A stretch of DNA of 64,000 nt, taken from NCBI GenBank assembly GCA_017399225.1, contig JAFQEB010000122.1, positions 22,336 to 86,335 on the forward strand, written 5' to 3'. The DNA comes from Clostridia bacterium. GTDB taxonomy: Bacteria; Bacillota_A; Clostridia; Christensenellales; Aristaeellaceae. Both the position numbers and the translations under genes were made by a program. This document shows, piece by piece, positions 41,055-49,690 of this stretch. Each line of letters opens with the position of its first letter. Within the stretch, counting starts at the first letter, position 1. Below the pieces are notes generated by a model that was given only the letters and a program-made list of their open reading frames with translations, did no database searches and was not told the origin of the DNA.

Positions 41055-42542
41055 TCATTCCAGCCCAAGCTGGAAGCGGTTCTTCTCGATATAGAACGCC
41101 TGATGCCCGTCGACGCTCACCGCGTCGTGCAGCACGCCATAGCTGTGCAGGGCGACGGTGTGCACCGTGCCGTCCACATCGGTAAAGGTGTAGATGGTGT
41201 GGGGCGCTTCAGTGGCGGGATCATCCTCCGGCAGCAGCCCGGAGGTGAGCACGGTGATCAGCCGTTCGTATGCGGCCTGGAAGGCGGCGTAGTCGCAGGG
41301 CTCGCCGTTTCGGGTGACCGTGACGTCGTAGACGACATTGCCTGCCTCGTCGGTCACCAGGTCGTTATTGGGGGCCACCTGCTCAGTACGGGTGAGGGCA
41401 TAGGCGGTCACCGTGCCGTTTTCCTCAATGGTCAGGGCGGCGAGGTTCCCCAGGGCGGTCAGCACGGGGTAGCGCGTCATGCTGCTGCGGGGATCGATCT
41501 CCAGGAACACCCCCATGGTGAAGTGGCTGCTGACGTAGATGCTGCCGTCGTGAAGCACATAGTCCACCAGTTCGCTGCGAGCGCCGCCGATGGTGAAAAT
41601 GCAGGTGCTCTCGGGCCACTCCTGGGTGGTGAAGGCGCCCTCCGCGTCCGTTATGCCGATGACGCCGGGGGCCATGTGCAGCTCGATGGTCAGGCGGGGC
41701 GCATCAAAGCCGTATTGCGCCAGGTTCTCCGGGGTGGCGGGGGCCACATAGGCCCCCAGACGCAGATTCGCGGCGTTGGAGAGCAGGCTCTCCATGGCGG
41801 ATGCGTCAGCGGGATAGACAAAGGGCTCGGTGACCTGCCAGCGGTCAAGGGCGTCATCGTCGGTGATGTCTCCCTGCAGCGTCCACTGCGCCCGGATGCT
41901 GCCGTCGCCGCTGCGCAGGGTGATGCGGTCCATGCGGGCCTTGTGGAGGATGGGCTGCGTCACATCCCGGAGGGATTCCTGGCTGACGAAAAGCGCCTCC
42001 ATTGCCCCGACGCCGAGGCCGAAAAGCCGTTCATCCCCGTCAATGGTCATGTAATACCAGGCTGTGGTATGTGAAGCACGGCTGCCGACCCGCAGAGTCA
42101 CGGTGCTGCCGTCGGTATAGGTGATGTTGGCAACGTCGGGTTCGGCCAGGCCGAAGTCTGCAAGATGGGTTGTATATTCTGCCGGATCAAGGGAGAGGAC
42201 TTCCTCGCAGTCGATGATGCGGGCGGCATCCAGCAGCCTGGCAGAGGTGGTTTCCGAGAGGGTGAAGCCCTCCGCCCCCTGCAGGGTCAGCAGGCCGGGA
42301 GAGGTTTGCGCCAGGGTGAAGGGCGCCTCTCCGTAATGGGTGATGGTGATGGAGGCGACCTCCCCGGCTGCGTGGGTGTGCAGGGTCTGTGCGGTGCTGG
42401 CAGGCGCCTGGGGAAGGGCGGGCTCCTTATGCAGGAGGCTGGTGATCGTCAATGCTGCAGCCAGCACGAGCGCGGCGGCCAGCAGCAGGAGCAGCCGGGC
42501 ATGTCCTGAGGCAGCACGCTTCTTTTTCGGTATGGTCTGCAT
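41055..42542 (-). CDS. DUF4340 domain protein of a Gld-type ABC system
   Basis: A 495-residue protein with a basic N-terminus, one membrane helix (about residues 17-37) and a large extracytoplasmic part with two DUF4340 units (about 90-220 and 230-440), for example YTDGSTVTLRVGSRA and GDERLFGLG. DUF4340 proteins follow gldG-type genes in many bacteria. It is the last gene of the four-gene operon, starting 3 bp after the gldG-like stop. It may work as an outer lever or adaptor for the transporter; the role is unknown. Confidence 0.85.
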   Translation of the reverse strand: MQTIPKKKRAASGHARLLLLLAAALVLAAALTITSLLHKEPALPQAPASTAQTLHTHAAGEVASITITHYGEAPFTLAQTSPGLLTLQGAEGFTLSETTSARLLDAARIIDCEEVLSLDPAEYTTHLADFGLAEPDVANITYTDGSTVTLRVGSRASHTTAWYYMTIDGDERLFGLGVGAMEALFVSQESLRDVTQPILHKARMDRITLRSGDGSIRAQWTLQGDITDDDALDRWQVTEPFVYPADASAMESLLSNAANLRLGAYVAPATPENLAQYGFDAPRLTIELHMAPGVIGITDAEGAFTTQEWPESTCIFTIGGARSELVDYVLHDGSIYVSSHFTMGVFLEIDPRSSMTRYPVLTALGNLAALTIEENGTVTAYALTRTEQVAPNNDLVTDEAGNVVYDVTVTRNGEPCDYAAFQAAYERLITVLTSGLLPEDDPATEAPHTIYTFTDVDGTVHTVALHSYGVLHDAVSVDGHQAFYIEKNRFQLGLE

Positions 42543-42545
42543 GGC

Positions 42546-44033
42546 TTACAGATGCCTCCTTGGGTAGAGGATCACGAGTGCTGCGGCCAGAATCGCCAGC
42601 GGCAGCATGACCAGCATGACGCTGCCCATGGACAGCGCATCAGCGGACAGGCGCGGGCGGAAAGCTTCCTTGGGGGCGATGCTCACATCGGTGGAATCGC
42701 TGCCGGAAAGGAAGTCCATCACTTCCAGGATGAAGGCGCGGGAGAAGGCGCTGCTGTGGGAGGTCTCGCTGATCAGCATGTCCGTGGAGCCCAGGGCCAC
42801 GGCGCGGCTGACGTCGCCCGTATCGGAGAAGCGGAAGGCCTCCAGGCCCAGCGCGAAGGGACCGGTGGGGTCATCAGGCTGCTGGGCAAGGCTGCGGCTA
42901 TTGCCGTAGACGTCGTGCAGGTAGGCCTGCTGACCGGAATACAGGATCGGGCTCGTCTGCGCATTGCCGCTGAAACCCTCCGGCGTCTGGAAGGCACGGG
43001 CCTGGGACATGTATAGCCGGGTCACATTGCCGAGCATCAGATCCAGGGTGATCTCGCCGGGCTCCAGGGCGGCATACAGGTTATAGCGGTACGCGCCGTC
43101 ATAGGAGCCGGGCTCGTTGCTGGAAGCCAGCACCATGCCCTCCAGCGGGGTGAAGCCGTACAGCTGCATCAGCTCCCGGTAGTTGGGCATTCCCAGAGGA
43201 AGCTCATCGGAGCCGGTCAGCGGATCGTAGGCGGAGGCGGCGAAGAGGATGCTGCCGCCCGCGTCAATGAAGGAGGCCAGCTCGGTCAGTTCGGCGCTTG
43301 TCAGGTCGGACTCCTGGGGGGCGAGGAAGATCACGGTATCCTCCGGCTTCAGCTCGATCTGGTTCAGCGCGGCGTAGCGTACCTCGTAGTGGCTGTCCAA
43401 CAGCAGCTCGTTCAGGTATGCAGCGGCATCGGCAGTCACCTCGCCGTGGCCCTGAAGCATGTACACCACAGGGATCGTCTCCTGGGTGACGTAGGAGATG
43501 GCCGCGGTGATCTCCCTTTCGTAATTGACGGAGGTGATGTTGTAGCTGCCGCTCTCCACATCCACGGAGATGCCGACAAAGTCCGTCAGGACGCGGAAAC
43601 GCCCGGTGCTCTCGCAGGTGACGATCAGGCTGTTGGCCGTCACCTCATTGCCGGAGGCGCTTCCCTGAAAGCGGGTGGTGAACTGGGGGTTGAGGCTCAG
43701 GGGAGCCTGCTCCCATGTGACGAGGGCCGAGCCTGCGCAGTAGCGGTTCAGCAGCTCGAACATCTGCAGATCCTCCTGCCCGCGTTCAAACAGGGCATAG
43801 ATGTGCACGGGCGTATCCAATGCCTCCAGCACCTCTGCCGTTACGTCGGAGTAGGTGGTCATGCTGTTGAAGGAGAAGTCCATGCGCCAGCCGCCCCGTT
43901 CCTCCAGGGCGGTGAAAAGGCCGTTGAGGGCCACGAGCGCCGCGAGGCACAGGCAGAGGATCAGCGTGGACATGCCGCCGTAGCGCATGCGGGGATTTTT
44001 CCAGAAGCGGAGGTCGATCTTTTTCATCATCAT
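42546..44033 (-). CDS. GldG-like ABC transporter auxiliary protein
   Basis: A 495-residue protein with N- and C-terminal membrane segments (about residues 18-40 and 465-487) and a long extracytoplasmic ABC_transp_aux domain. Family marks are FSFNSMTTYSDVTAEVLEALDTPVHIYALFERGQ, VVYMLQGHGEVTADAAAYL and IFLAPQESDLTSAELTELASFIDAGGSILF. Related proteins include GldG of Bacteroidota gliding, though here no gliding genes are present. It overlaps the permease gene by 4 bp. Confidence 0.88.
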   Translation of the reverse strand: MMMKKIDLRFWKNPRMRYGGMSTLILCLCLAALVALNGLFTALEERGGWRMDFSFNSMTTYSDVTAEVLEALDTPVHIYALFERGQEDLQMFELLNRYCAGSALVTWEQAPLSLNPQFTTRFQGSASGNEVTANSLIVTCESTGRFRVLTDFVGISVDVESGSYNITSVNYEREITAAISYVTQETIPVVYMLQGHGEVTADAAAYLNELLLDSHYEVRYAALNQIELKPEDTVIFLAPQESDLTSAELTELASFIDAGGSILFAASAYDPLTGSDELPLGMPNYRELMQLYGFTPLEGMVLASSNEPGSYDGAYRYNLYAALEPGEITLDLMLGNVTRLYMSQARAFQTPEGFSGNAQTSPILYSGQQAYLHDVYGNSRSLAQQPDDPTGPFALGLEAFRFSDTGDVSRAVALGSTDMLISETSHSSAFSRAFILEVMDFLSGSDSTDVSIAPKEAFRPRLSADALSMGSVMLVMLPLAILAAALVILYPRRHL

Positions 44034-44740
44034 GCCCCCCTGTAGCGCCGGCTGTCCAGCAGATGGATCGTCAGGGCGATAAAAGCGGCGATGAAGCTGA
44101 TGAAGTATCCGATGCCCGCGAAGGACAGCTGCCCCATCAGGAAGGCTTCGCCTCTTGCGTACAGGCTGAAGAAGGACAGCACGTCCCGCAGGAATTCACC
44201 GGTCACGGCGGCCTCCAGCATGTCCAGCATCCACAGCAGCAGATTTGCGCCAAAGGCCATGACGGCGGCCGTCACCTGATTGCCCGCGCAGCCGGAGAGG
44301 AAGAGATCCAGCGCGATGAAGGCGCAGCCCTGCAGGATGAAGCCGATGTAGCTGACGGCCAGCTCGCCGGGGTATACCTTGCCGTAGAGGGCGACGATCA
44401 GCACGAAGAGCAGCGTGAGACCCACGGTCATCAGCATGACGGTAACGGCGGCAAAGAATTTGCCCAATACTACCCCCGGCAGAGAAACCGGGCTGGTCAG
44501 CAGCAGCTGATCGGTGCGCTTCTGCCGCTCCTCGGCCAGCAAACGCATCGTCAGCACGGGGCAAAGCAGCATCCACAGGTAGCTCATCATGCCGATGAAG
44601 GTCGGCAGATCGGATGAGCGGGCCTGCATGATGCTCTGATAAAACATGACTGAGGAGAGCAGCAGAAACACGCCCATGAACACATAGCCCACGGGGGTGA
44701 AGAAATAACCCTGAAGCTCCCGCTTCCAGATGGAACGCAA
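44030..44740 (-). CDS. ABC-2 permease (GldF-like)
   Basis: A 236-residue membrane protein with six helices. The opening RSIWKRELQGYFFTPVGYVFMGVFLLLSSVMF and the loop LRLLAEERQKRTDQLLLTSPVSLPGVVLGKFFA are classic for GldF-type permeases. The start is TTG at 44740 with a GGGTG ribosome binding site; no ATG fits. It lies 31 bp after the ATPase stop and overlaps gldG, so subunits are coupled. Confidence 0.9.
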   Translation of the reverse strand: MRSIWKRELQGYFFTPVGYVFMGVFLLLSSVMFYQSIMQARSSDLPTFIGMMSYLWMLLCPVLTMRLLAEERQKRTDQLLLTSPVSLPGVVLGKFFAAVTVMLMTVGLTLLFVLIVALYGKVYPGELAVSYIGFILQGCAFIALDLFLSGCAGNQVTAAVMAFGANLLLWMLDMLEAAVTGEFLRDVLSFFSLYARGEAFLMGQLSFAGIGYFISFIAAFIALTIHLLDSRRYRGA

Positions 44741-44771
44741 TCAGATCACCCTATCCTTGATATCATGTGTG

Positions 44772-45719
44772 TTATGCCTGGGCGTCGCCTGCGGTCAGGC
44801 GCAGGAAGGCCTCCTCCAGGGAGTCCCGCTCCTGCGTGAGCATCCGCAGGGGGGCGTTCAGGCCGCACAGGAGGTTGAAAAGCTGTGTCTGCGGGTCGGG
44901 GGAGGCGGCAGGGCTGCATTCCAGCTCCACCTCGGTCACGCCCGGAGCGGAGGACGGCAGCGTCCTGACCCGCTGCACGCAGGGCAGGGACTTCAGCGCC
45001 GGCAGCAGCGTTTTCTGCTCCAGGGCGATGGAGGCCCGCAGGCGCATGGCGCCCTCGGTCTCAGTGAGGGCAGTCATGTCCGCCTCCCGGATCATCCGGC
45101 CCTGATGGAGGATGATGACCCGCTGGCAGAGCTGCTGCACTTCGGGCAGCATGTGGGAGGAAAAGAGGATCGTGTGCTTCTTGCCCAGCGCCCGGATCAG
45201 CTGGCGGATCTCCACGACCTGCCGGGGATCCAGGCCCACGGTGGGCTCGTCCAGCACCAGCACAGGGGGCGCGCCGCACAGGGCCTGGGCGATGCCGACG
45301 CGCTGCCGGTAGCCCTTGGAGAGATGGCCGATCAGCCGTCCGGCGACCTCCGTCAGCCCGCAGGTCGCCATCACCTCCGCCACATGGCTGCGGATGGCCT
45401 TGCGCTGCACCTCCTTCAGCTCGCAGACGAAGGCGAGGTAAGACCGCACAGTCATTTCATCATAGAGCGGCGGCTTCTCCGGCAGATAACCGATGCTGCG
45501 CTTGCATTCCCGGGCGTGGGTCAGCATATCCATGCCATTGATCAGCACCTGGCCGGAGGTGGGCGGCAGATAGCCGGTGAGGATGTTGAGGGTCGTGGTC
45601 TTTCCGGCCCCGTTTTGCCCCAGGAGACCTACGATCTGCCCCTCAGGCGCAGTAAAGGAAAGCCCGGACACCGCTTCCACCGTGCCGTAGCGCTTGGTGA
45701 TCTCTCTGAGCTCGATCAT
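44772..45719 (-). CDS. ABC transporter ATPase (GldA-like)
   Basis: A 315-residue ATPase: Walker A GQNGAGKTT, Q-loop GYLPEKPPLYDEMTV, signature LSKGYRQRVGIAQAL, Walker B VLVLDEPTVGLD, H-loop FSSHML. A C-terminal region (about 225-315) is an extra domain common in GldA/CcmA-type ATPases. ATG at 45719 follows GGAGGG; a longer frame upstream would run through the promoter. It heads the operon with GldF-, GldG- and DUF4340-like genes. Confidence 0.92.
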   Translation of the reverse strand: MIELREITKRYGTVEAVSGLSFTAPEGQIVGLLGQNGAGKTTTLNILTGYLPPTSGQVLINGMDMLTHARECKRSIGYLPEKPPLYDEMTVRSYLAFVCELKEVQRKAIRSHVAEVMATCGLTEVAGRLIGHLSKGYRQRVGIAQALCGAPPVLVLDEPTVGLDPRQVVEIRQLIRALGKKHTILFSSHMLPEVQQLCQRVIILHQGRMIREADMTALTETEGAMRLRASIALEQKTLLPALKSLPCVQRVRTLPSSAPGVTEVELECSPAASPDPQTQLFNLLCGLNAPLRMLTQERDSLEEAFLRLTAGDAQA

Positions 45720-45747
45720 GGATATCCCTCCATTCATACACGCTTTC

Positions 45748-45758
45748 ATTATAGCAGA
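45748..45758 (-). promoter_or_regulatory. Extended -10 promoter of the Gld-like operon
   Basis: On the minus strand TGCTATAAT forms an extended -10 element (TATAAT at 45748-45753); no good -35 is visible. It lies about 30 bp upstream of the ATPase start. Confidence 0.55.
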
Positions 45759-45806
45759 AAGTGTGCTGCAATGTATGAACAAAGTGTAAATCTCCGCATA
45801 AAGAAA

Positions 45807-45829
45807 GCAGCAAGCTTGAAGCCTGCTGC
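45807..45829 (-). terminator. Terminator of the response-regulator gene
   Basis: On the minus strand GCAGCAGGCTT pairs with AAGCTTGCTGC, then TTTCTTT. It separates the regulator from the Gld-like operon. Confidence 0.7.
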
Positions 45830-45850
45830 GAAGCGTGTCGAAAACGCTGC

Positions 45851-46495
45851 TTATGCCATTTTCAGTCGGTAGCCGTGCTTGTAGACGGTTTCAATGCAGG
45901 AGGGGCCAAGCTTGCGGCGCAGGCGCTGCACATGCACGTCCACCGTGCGGGTCTCGCCGATGCCCTGGTAGCCCCAGGCGGTGCGCAGCAGCTCCTCGCG
46001 GCTCAGGGCGGCGTCGGGGGACTGCATCAGCGCGTGCAGCAGCGCAAATTCCTGTGCGGTAAGGATCAGGTGCTCGCCGTCCAGCGTGGCCTCGCGGCGC
46101 TCCGTGTCCAGCTTTAGCGGGCCGATGGTCAGCAGCCGGGTAGTCTCTGTCAGCAGCTCTGTTACGGTGTGGCGGAGGCCCACGGCGTCAAAGGGCGTCG
46201 GCAGCACGCTACAGCAGCCCTGATAAAGGGCGTGCAGGTGCTGGGCGTTGCCCGCATCGGCGGTGATGAAAAGCACGGGCCAGCCCTTCTCCTCCAGCGC
46301 ATGAAGGAGGGTGATGCTTTCCGTCCAGGGCAGGCGTGCGTTGAGGAGCGTCAGCAGCCGCTGGCTGCCCTGCACCGCCTCGGCGCTCTCGCTTACGCGG
46401 GTGATGACGCGGCAGGCGTGCCCGTCCTCCGCAAGGGCCTCTCTCATCTGGTAACCGGTGTAGATATCGGGGTCGATAATCAGGATATCAGCCAT
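45851..46495 (-). CDS. OmpR-type response regulator with degenerate receiver
   Basis: A 214-residue protein. The N-terminal receiver (residues 1-115) keeps an acidic pocket (Asp8, Asp10) and the switch Thr78, but the phosphoacceptor position is Asn52 (LLNARLPW) and the usual Lys before Pro-Phe is Thr100 (PTPF). The C-terminal winged helix (about 120-213) is intact: LTAQEFALLHALMQSPDAALSREELL and RTVDVHVQRLRRKLG. It therefore probably binds DNA independently of phosphorylation. ATG at 46495 follows GAGGTGAG. No histidine kinase gene is adjacent. Confidence 0.88.
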   Translation of the reverse strand: MADILIIDPDIYTGYQMREALAEDGHACRVITRVSESAEAVQGSQRLLTLLNARLPWTESITLLHALEEKGWPVLFITADAGNAQHLHALYQGCCSVLPTPFDAVGLRHTVTELLTETTRLLTIGPLKLDTERREATLDGEHLILTAQEFALLHALMQSPDAALSREELLRTAWGYQGIGETRTVDVHVQRLRRKLGPSCIETVYKHGYRLKMA

Positions 46496-46711
46496 AGTAA
46501 TTCTCACCTCATTGCTTGAAGCGACCGGTCGTGTGTCGCGGGCGGAGCGTCGGCATAAGCGCCGAAGCCCCTGCATAGCTCGTATACGGTATCTTCAGCC
46601 GTCGACCGGAGCCGGAAGGGGGAAGCCTGCCGGCTCATCAGCTGTTCACTATATCAGACGAACGAGGGGAGAATTTCATTTCAAACGGATTCATTTTTGT
46701 GAGAATGATAC

Positions 46712-46742
46712 AAAAAAAGAAGCGGACATTGCATCCGCTTCT
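46712..46742 (-). terminator. Terminator of the small membrane-protein gene
   Basis: On the minus strand AGAAGCGGA pairs with TCCGCTTCT around TGCAATG, followed by seven T residues. Confidence 0.88.
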
Positions 46743-46767
46743 GTGAAAAATGGCTGTTTCTCCGCTT

Positions 46768-47283
46768 TCAGACGCGGAAAATGTTGGCGACCATCAGATC
46801 ATGGTGCACGATGTGCAGCAGTTCCCCCTCCTGGAAGTCGGGGAAGGTCTTCTCGCAGTCGAAGTAGAACAGGCGCTCATAATTGCGGCCCTTGCCATCC
46901 ACGTCCCGGCAGGTCAGCGCGCGGCAGGCGACGCCGTCCACCATGTTCACATCCTCGCTCAGAGCGATGAAGGGCAGGGTGGTCTCCCGTACGCGGCCGT
47001 GCAGGGCGTTGGTCAGGAAATTGCGGTAGCAGATGATCGGCTTCAGCGCCAGATCATAGGCGGCGATCAGGATCACGCCGATTAGGATGGTGCACAGGGT
47101 AGTGACCCACTCCAGGCGGACCGCCGGCAGCAGCGACCAGATCAGCACCGCCAGCAGCACCAGGCAGGGCGCGCCGATGATGATCGTCCGTTTGCGCAAC
47201 TGGACCGTGATATTGTCCAGATCCTGCTGAACATAAATGGAGGAGGGCGCCTCCTGAGGGGTTGCGGTTCTGTTCTGACTCAT
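46768..47283 (-). CDS. Two-pass membrane protein of unknown function
   Basis: A 171-residue protein with two hydrophobic segments (about residues 34-52 and 58-78) and a C-terminal cytoplasmic domain of about 90 residues (LTNALHGRVRETTLPFIALSEDVNMVDGVACRALTCRDVDGKGRNYERLFYFDCEKTFPDF in style, beta-rich). No family was recognised. It has its own promoter and terminator and is divergent from the acyltransferase fusion gene. Confidence 0.72.
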   Translation of the reverse strand: MSQNRTATPQEAPSSIYVQQDLDNITVQLRKRTIIIGAPCLVLLAVLIWSLLPAVRLEWVTTLCTILIGVILIAAYDLALKPIICYRNFLTNALHGRVRETTLPFIALSEDVNMVDGVACRALTCRDVDGKGRNYERLFYFDCEKTFPDFQEGELLHIVHHDLMVANIFRV

Positions 47284-47315
47284 GTTGCCAGCTCCTTTGC
47301 ATATGCTTCCTGTTA

Positions 47316-47344
47316 ATCATACGACAGGAATGTGAATTATGCAA
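47316..47344 (-). promoter_or_regulatory. Sigma-A promoter for the two-pass membrane protein
   Basis: On the minus strand TTGCAT (47339-47344) and TATGAT (47316-47321) with a 17-bp spacer. Confidence 0.7.
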
Positions 47345-47378
47345 GAACAAAGTTTGCGGAATTTCCGGCGGATGTATG

Positions 47379-47407
47379 TTGTCAGGTCGTGTCGGATATG
47401 GTACAAT
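47379..47407 (+). promoter_or_regulatory. Sigma-A promoter for the acyltransferase fusion
   Basis: TTGTCA (47379-47384), 17-bp spacer, TACAAT (47402-47407). Confidence 0.75.
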
Positions 47408-47463
47408 AGAAAAGTATTGACTGAAATATGCGTGCCGGGCGCGCAGGAAGGGAGTGCCATGGT

Positions 47464-49545
47464 TTGAAACGTATGCGCGAGCAGTCAATGCTCACGACCC
47501 TGACAAGCCTCTATGGATATATCTATTGCATGATGGCCGCGCAGGCCTTGACCGGGGTGCCCATTTACGGCGGCGCGCTGTTCATGTGCGGGCAGGTGGC
47601 GGCGGTGTTCGGCCAGGCCTTCAGCCCCAGGACGAAGCGCTATCTGCCCCCGAAGCTGCAGCCCTGGCGCTGGGTGCTGCTGGTGCTGATGCTCCTGCTG
47701 AGCCTCTTCCTGGTCATCCTCTATCCGCTGACGCTGAAAAGCCCGCATATGTGGCTGATGTTTGCGCTGGTGCTCTCCATGCAGCTGCGGGATATCGTGT
47801 GCCTGCGGCTGGTGCGGCTGAACATCACCGGTCGCCTGGCGGAAAGGCGCTTCCTGGTATATGCGGGGCTGTGGCATATCGCAGCGGCGGGAACCGTGTT
47901 GGCAGTCCTGCTGTCCAGCCTGGAGGTTTTCCTGGCGCTGTCCCTCCTGGGCGGATACATCCTCTGCAGCCTGGTGGCCTATTACAACCTGCTCAAGCAG
48001 CGGGATCGCATGGTCAGCCTGGCGGCCAAGGAGGACGCCGAAGCCGAGCCCGTCGGCCTCACGGTACGCAAAGCCAATGCGTACGCCGTGTTTGAAAAGC
48101 TCTCCACCCTGATCATGGCGGCGATGGAGATGACGCTGATCGTCATGTATACCTATCTTGCCGCCACTGCCGAACAGATCCTGATCCGTATGGCCATGGC
48201 GGTGCTGACTACGCTGGTATCCGGTGAGATGGCTGAATGGCTGCTGAAATGGCGGCAGGAAAAGAACAAGGGCGACCATAATAACCTGATGCTGGTGGGC
48301 CTGGCGATGTGGCTGGCAGGGCTATGGGTGTTCAGCCAGCGGCTAAGCCAGGGCACGCCCGACCTGACGATCACCTATGTGTGCCTGGCGCTATGCTCGG
48401 TGGGCAGCGCGCTGTGCACAGCCTGCCTGGAGGGCCTGGAGCGGACGATGGTTGCCGTGGCGCGCTTCGCTGCCGGAGACGATGTATCCGGCTACCATCA
48501 CATGCGTGCTGCCGGCCGGGAGATCGCAACGCTGTTGGGGCAGATGCTGGCCCTGGCGGCCCTGACGGCCCTGTGCTTCCTCACCGGCGGGCAGGAATTG
48601 CCTGAAACGATCGCTGACCTGACGGCGCATTTCAAGCCGGTCATGGTGGTGCCGGCCCTGCTGGTGGTGTTCCTGGCGCTCCTCTTTGCGCTGCGCTATC
48701 CCATCAGTGGGCGTTATTCGGATAAGATCCTCCGCTTCCTGCACATCCGCGAGAGCGGCGGCGAGAATCCCGCACTGGAAAAGCAGCTGGAGTCCGTGGT
48801 CATCCAGCGCCACACCCAGCCCTGGCTGATCCGGGCGCTGATGGCTTTGATCCGCCCGGCCTTCCGCCACACCCTCAAGGACGCGGATCATGTTGTGCCG
48901 GATGAAAGCAACCCCATCGTGTTCCTGTGCAATCACGGCGAGGTGTACGGCCCGGTGGCGGGGATGCTCTTTTGTCCGGTGCCGGTGCGCTCCTGGAGCA
49001 TCAGCGACATGATGATCGATCCCAAAGAGGTGGCGGAGTATTCCTACAAGTACACCTTCTCCCAGATCAAGTGGCTGGGGCCGCTGCGCTGGCCGGTGGC
49101 CCGCATCCTGGGCTATGTTTCCGTGTGGGGTATGACGAAGCTGGAGGCCGTGCCGGTCTACCGCAACAAGCCCCGGGAGCTGATGGTCACCTTCCGCAAA
49201 TCGGTGGAGGCGATGCAGGCCGGGGATAATCTGCTGATCTTCCCGGAGAACCCGGACGCCGACCCCGATGCGCCCGGCTACGAGGACGGCCGCCCGGGCG
49301 AGCTGTTCCGCGGCTTCCCGATGCTGGCGCAGGTGTATTACAACAAGACAGGCAAGCGCTGCCGTTTCCTGCCGATGCTGGCCCACAAGGGGATGCGCAC
49401 CCTCTCCTTCGGTACGGAGATCGTCTATGACCCGGATGCGTCTCCCATTGACGAGCGCGACCGCATCGTCGAGGAGGCCTCCCGCCAGATGCAGGCGCTC
49501 TTCGAAAGGGAAGAGGCGCTCTTCCAAAAGAAAAAGGACAAGTGA
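47464..49545 (+). CDS. Polytopic membrane protein fused to a PlsC-type acyltransferase
   Basis: A 693-residue fusion. Residues 1-440 are a membrane domain with about 10-12 helices, in the style of a transporter (MFS/LplT-like). Residues about 470-690 form a PlsC-like lysophospholipid acyltransferase with NHGEVYGP (near 489) and FPENPDAD (near 592). The usual HX4D reads H-GEVY-G, so the catalytic Asp is absent at its normal place. The design recalls LplT-Aas, which imports and re-acylates lysophospholipids. The start is TTG at 47464, with AAGGGAG 9 bases upstream; ATG at 47473 is the alternative. Confidence 0.82.
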   Translation: MKRMREQSMLTTLTSLYGYIYCMMAAQALTGVPIYGGALFMCGQVAAVFGQAFSPRTKRYLPPKLQPWRWVLLVLMLLLSLFLVILYPLTLKSPHMWLMFALVLSMQLRDIVCLRLVRLNITGRLAERRFLVYAGLWHIAAAGTVLAVLLSSLEVFLALSLLGGYILCSLVAYYNLLKQRDRMVSLAAKEDAEAEPVGLTVRKANAYAVFEKLSTLIMAAMEMTLIVMYTYLAATAEQILIRMAMAVLTTLVSGEMAEWLLKWRQEKNKGDHNNLMLVGLAMWLAGLWVFSQRLSQGTPDLTITYVCLALCSVGSALCTACLEGLERTMVAVARFAAGDDVSGYHHMRAAGREIATLLGQMLALAALTALCFLTGGQELPETIADLTAHFKPVMVVPALLVVFLALLFALRYPISGRYSDKILRFLHIRESGGENPALEKQLESVVIQRHTQPWLIRALMALIRPAFRHTLKDADHVVPDESNPIVFLCNHGEVYGPVAGMLFCPVPVRSWSISDMMIDPKEVAEYSYKYTFSQIKWLGPLRWPVARILGYVSVWGMTKLEAVPVYRNKPRELMVTFRKSVEAMQAGDNLLIFPENPDADPDAPGYEDGRPGELFRGFPMLAQVYYNKTGKRCRFLPMLAHKGMRTLSFGTEIVYDPDASPIDERDRIVEEASRQMQALFEREEALFQKKKDK

Positions 49546-49552
49546 AAATGCG

Positions 49553-49585
49553 GCCCCGACGGATGCTGAATCCGCCGGGGCTTTT
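49553..49585 (+). terminator. Terminator after the acyltransferase fusion
   Basis: GCCCCGACGGAT pairs with ATCCGCCGGGGC (one mismatch) around GCTGA, followed by TTTT. Confidence 0.85.
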
Positions 49586-49690
49586 GCGTGCAGGAAAACC
49601 GAATAAAAAATTTTGCATTATCTTTGGGAACGGCAGGAGAGAGAAAAAACGAATTAGACAGTAACGCAAAAAACGTTAGGAGGTTTCCCT

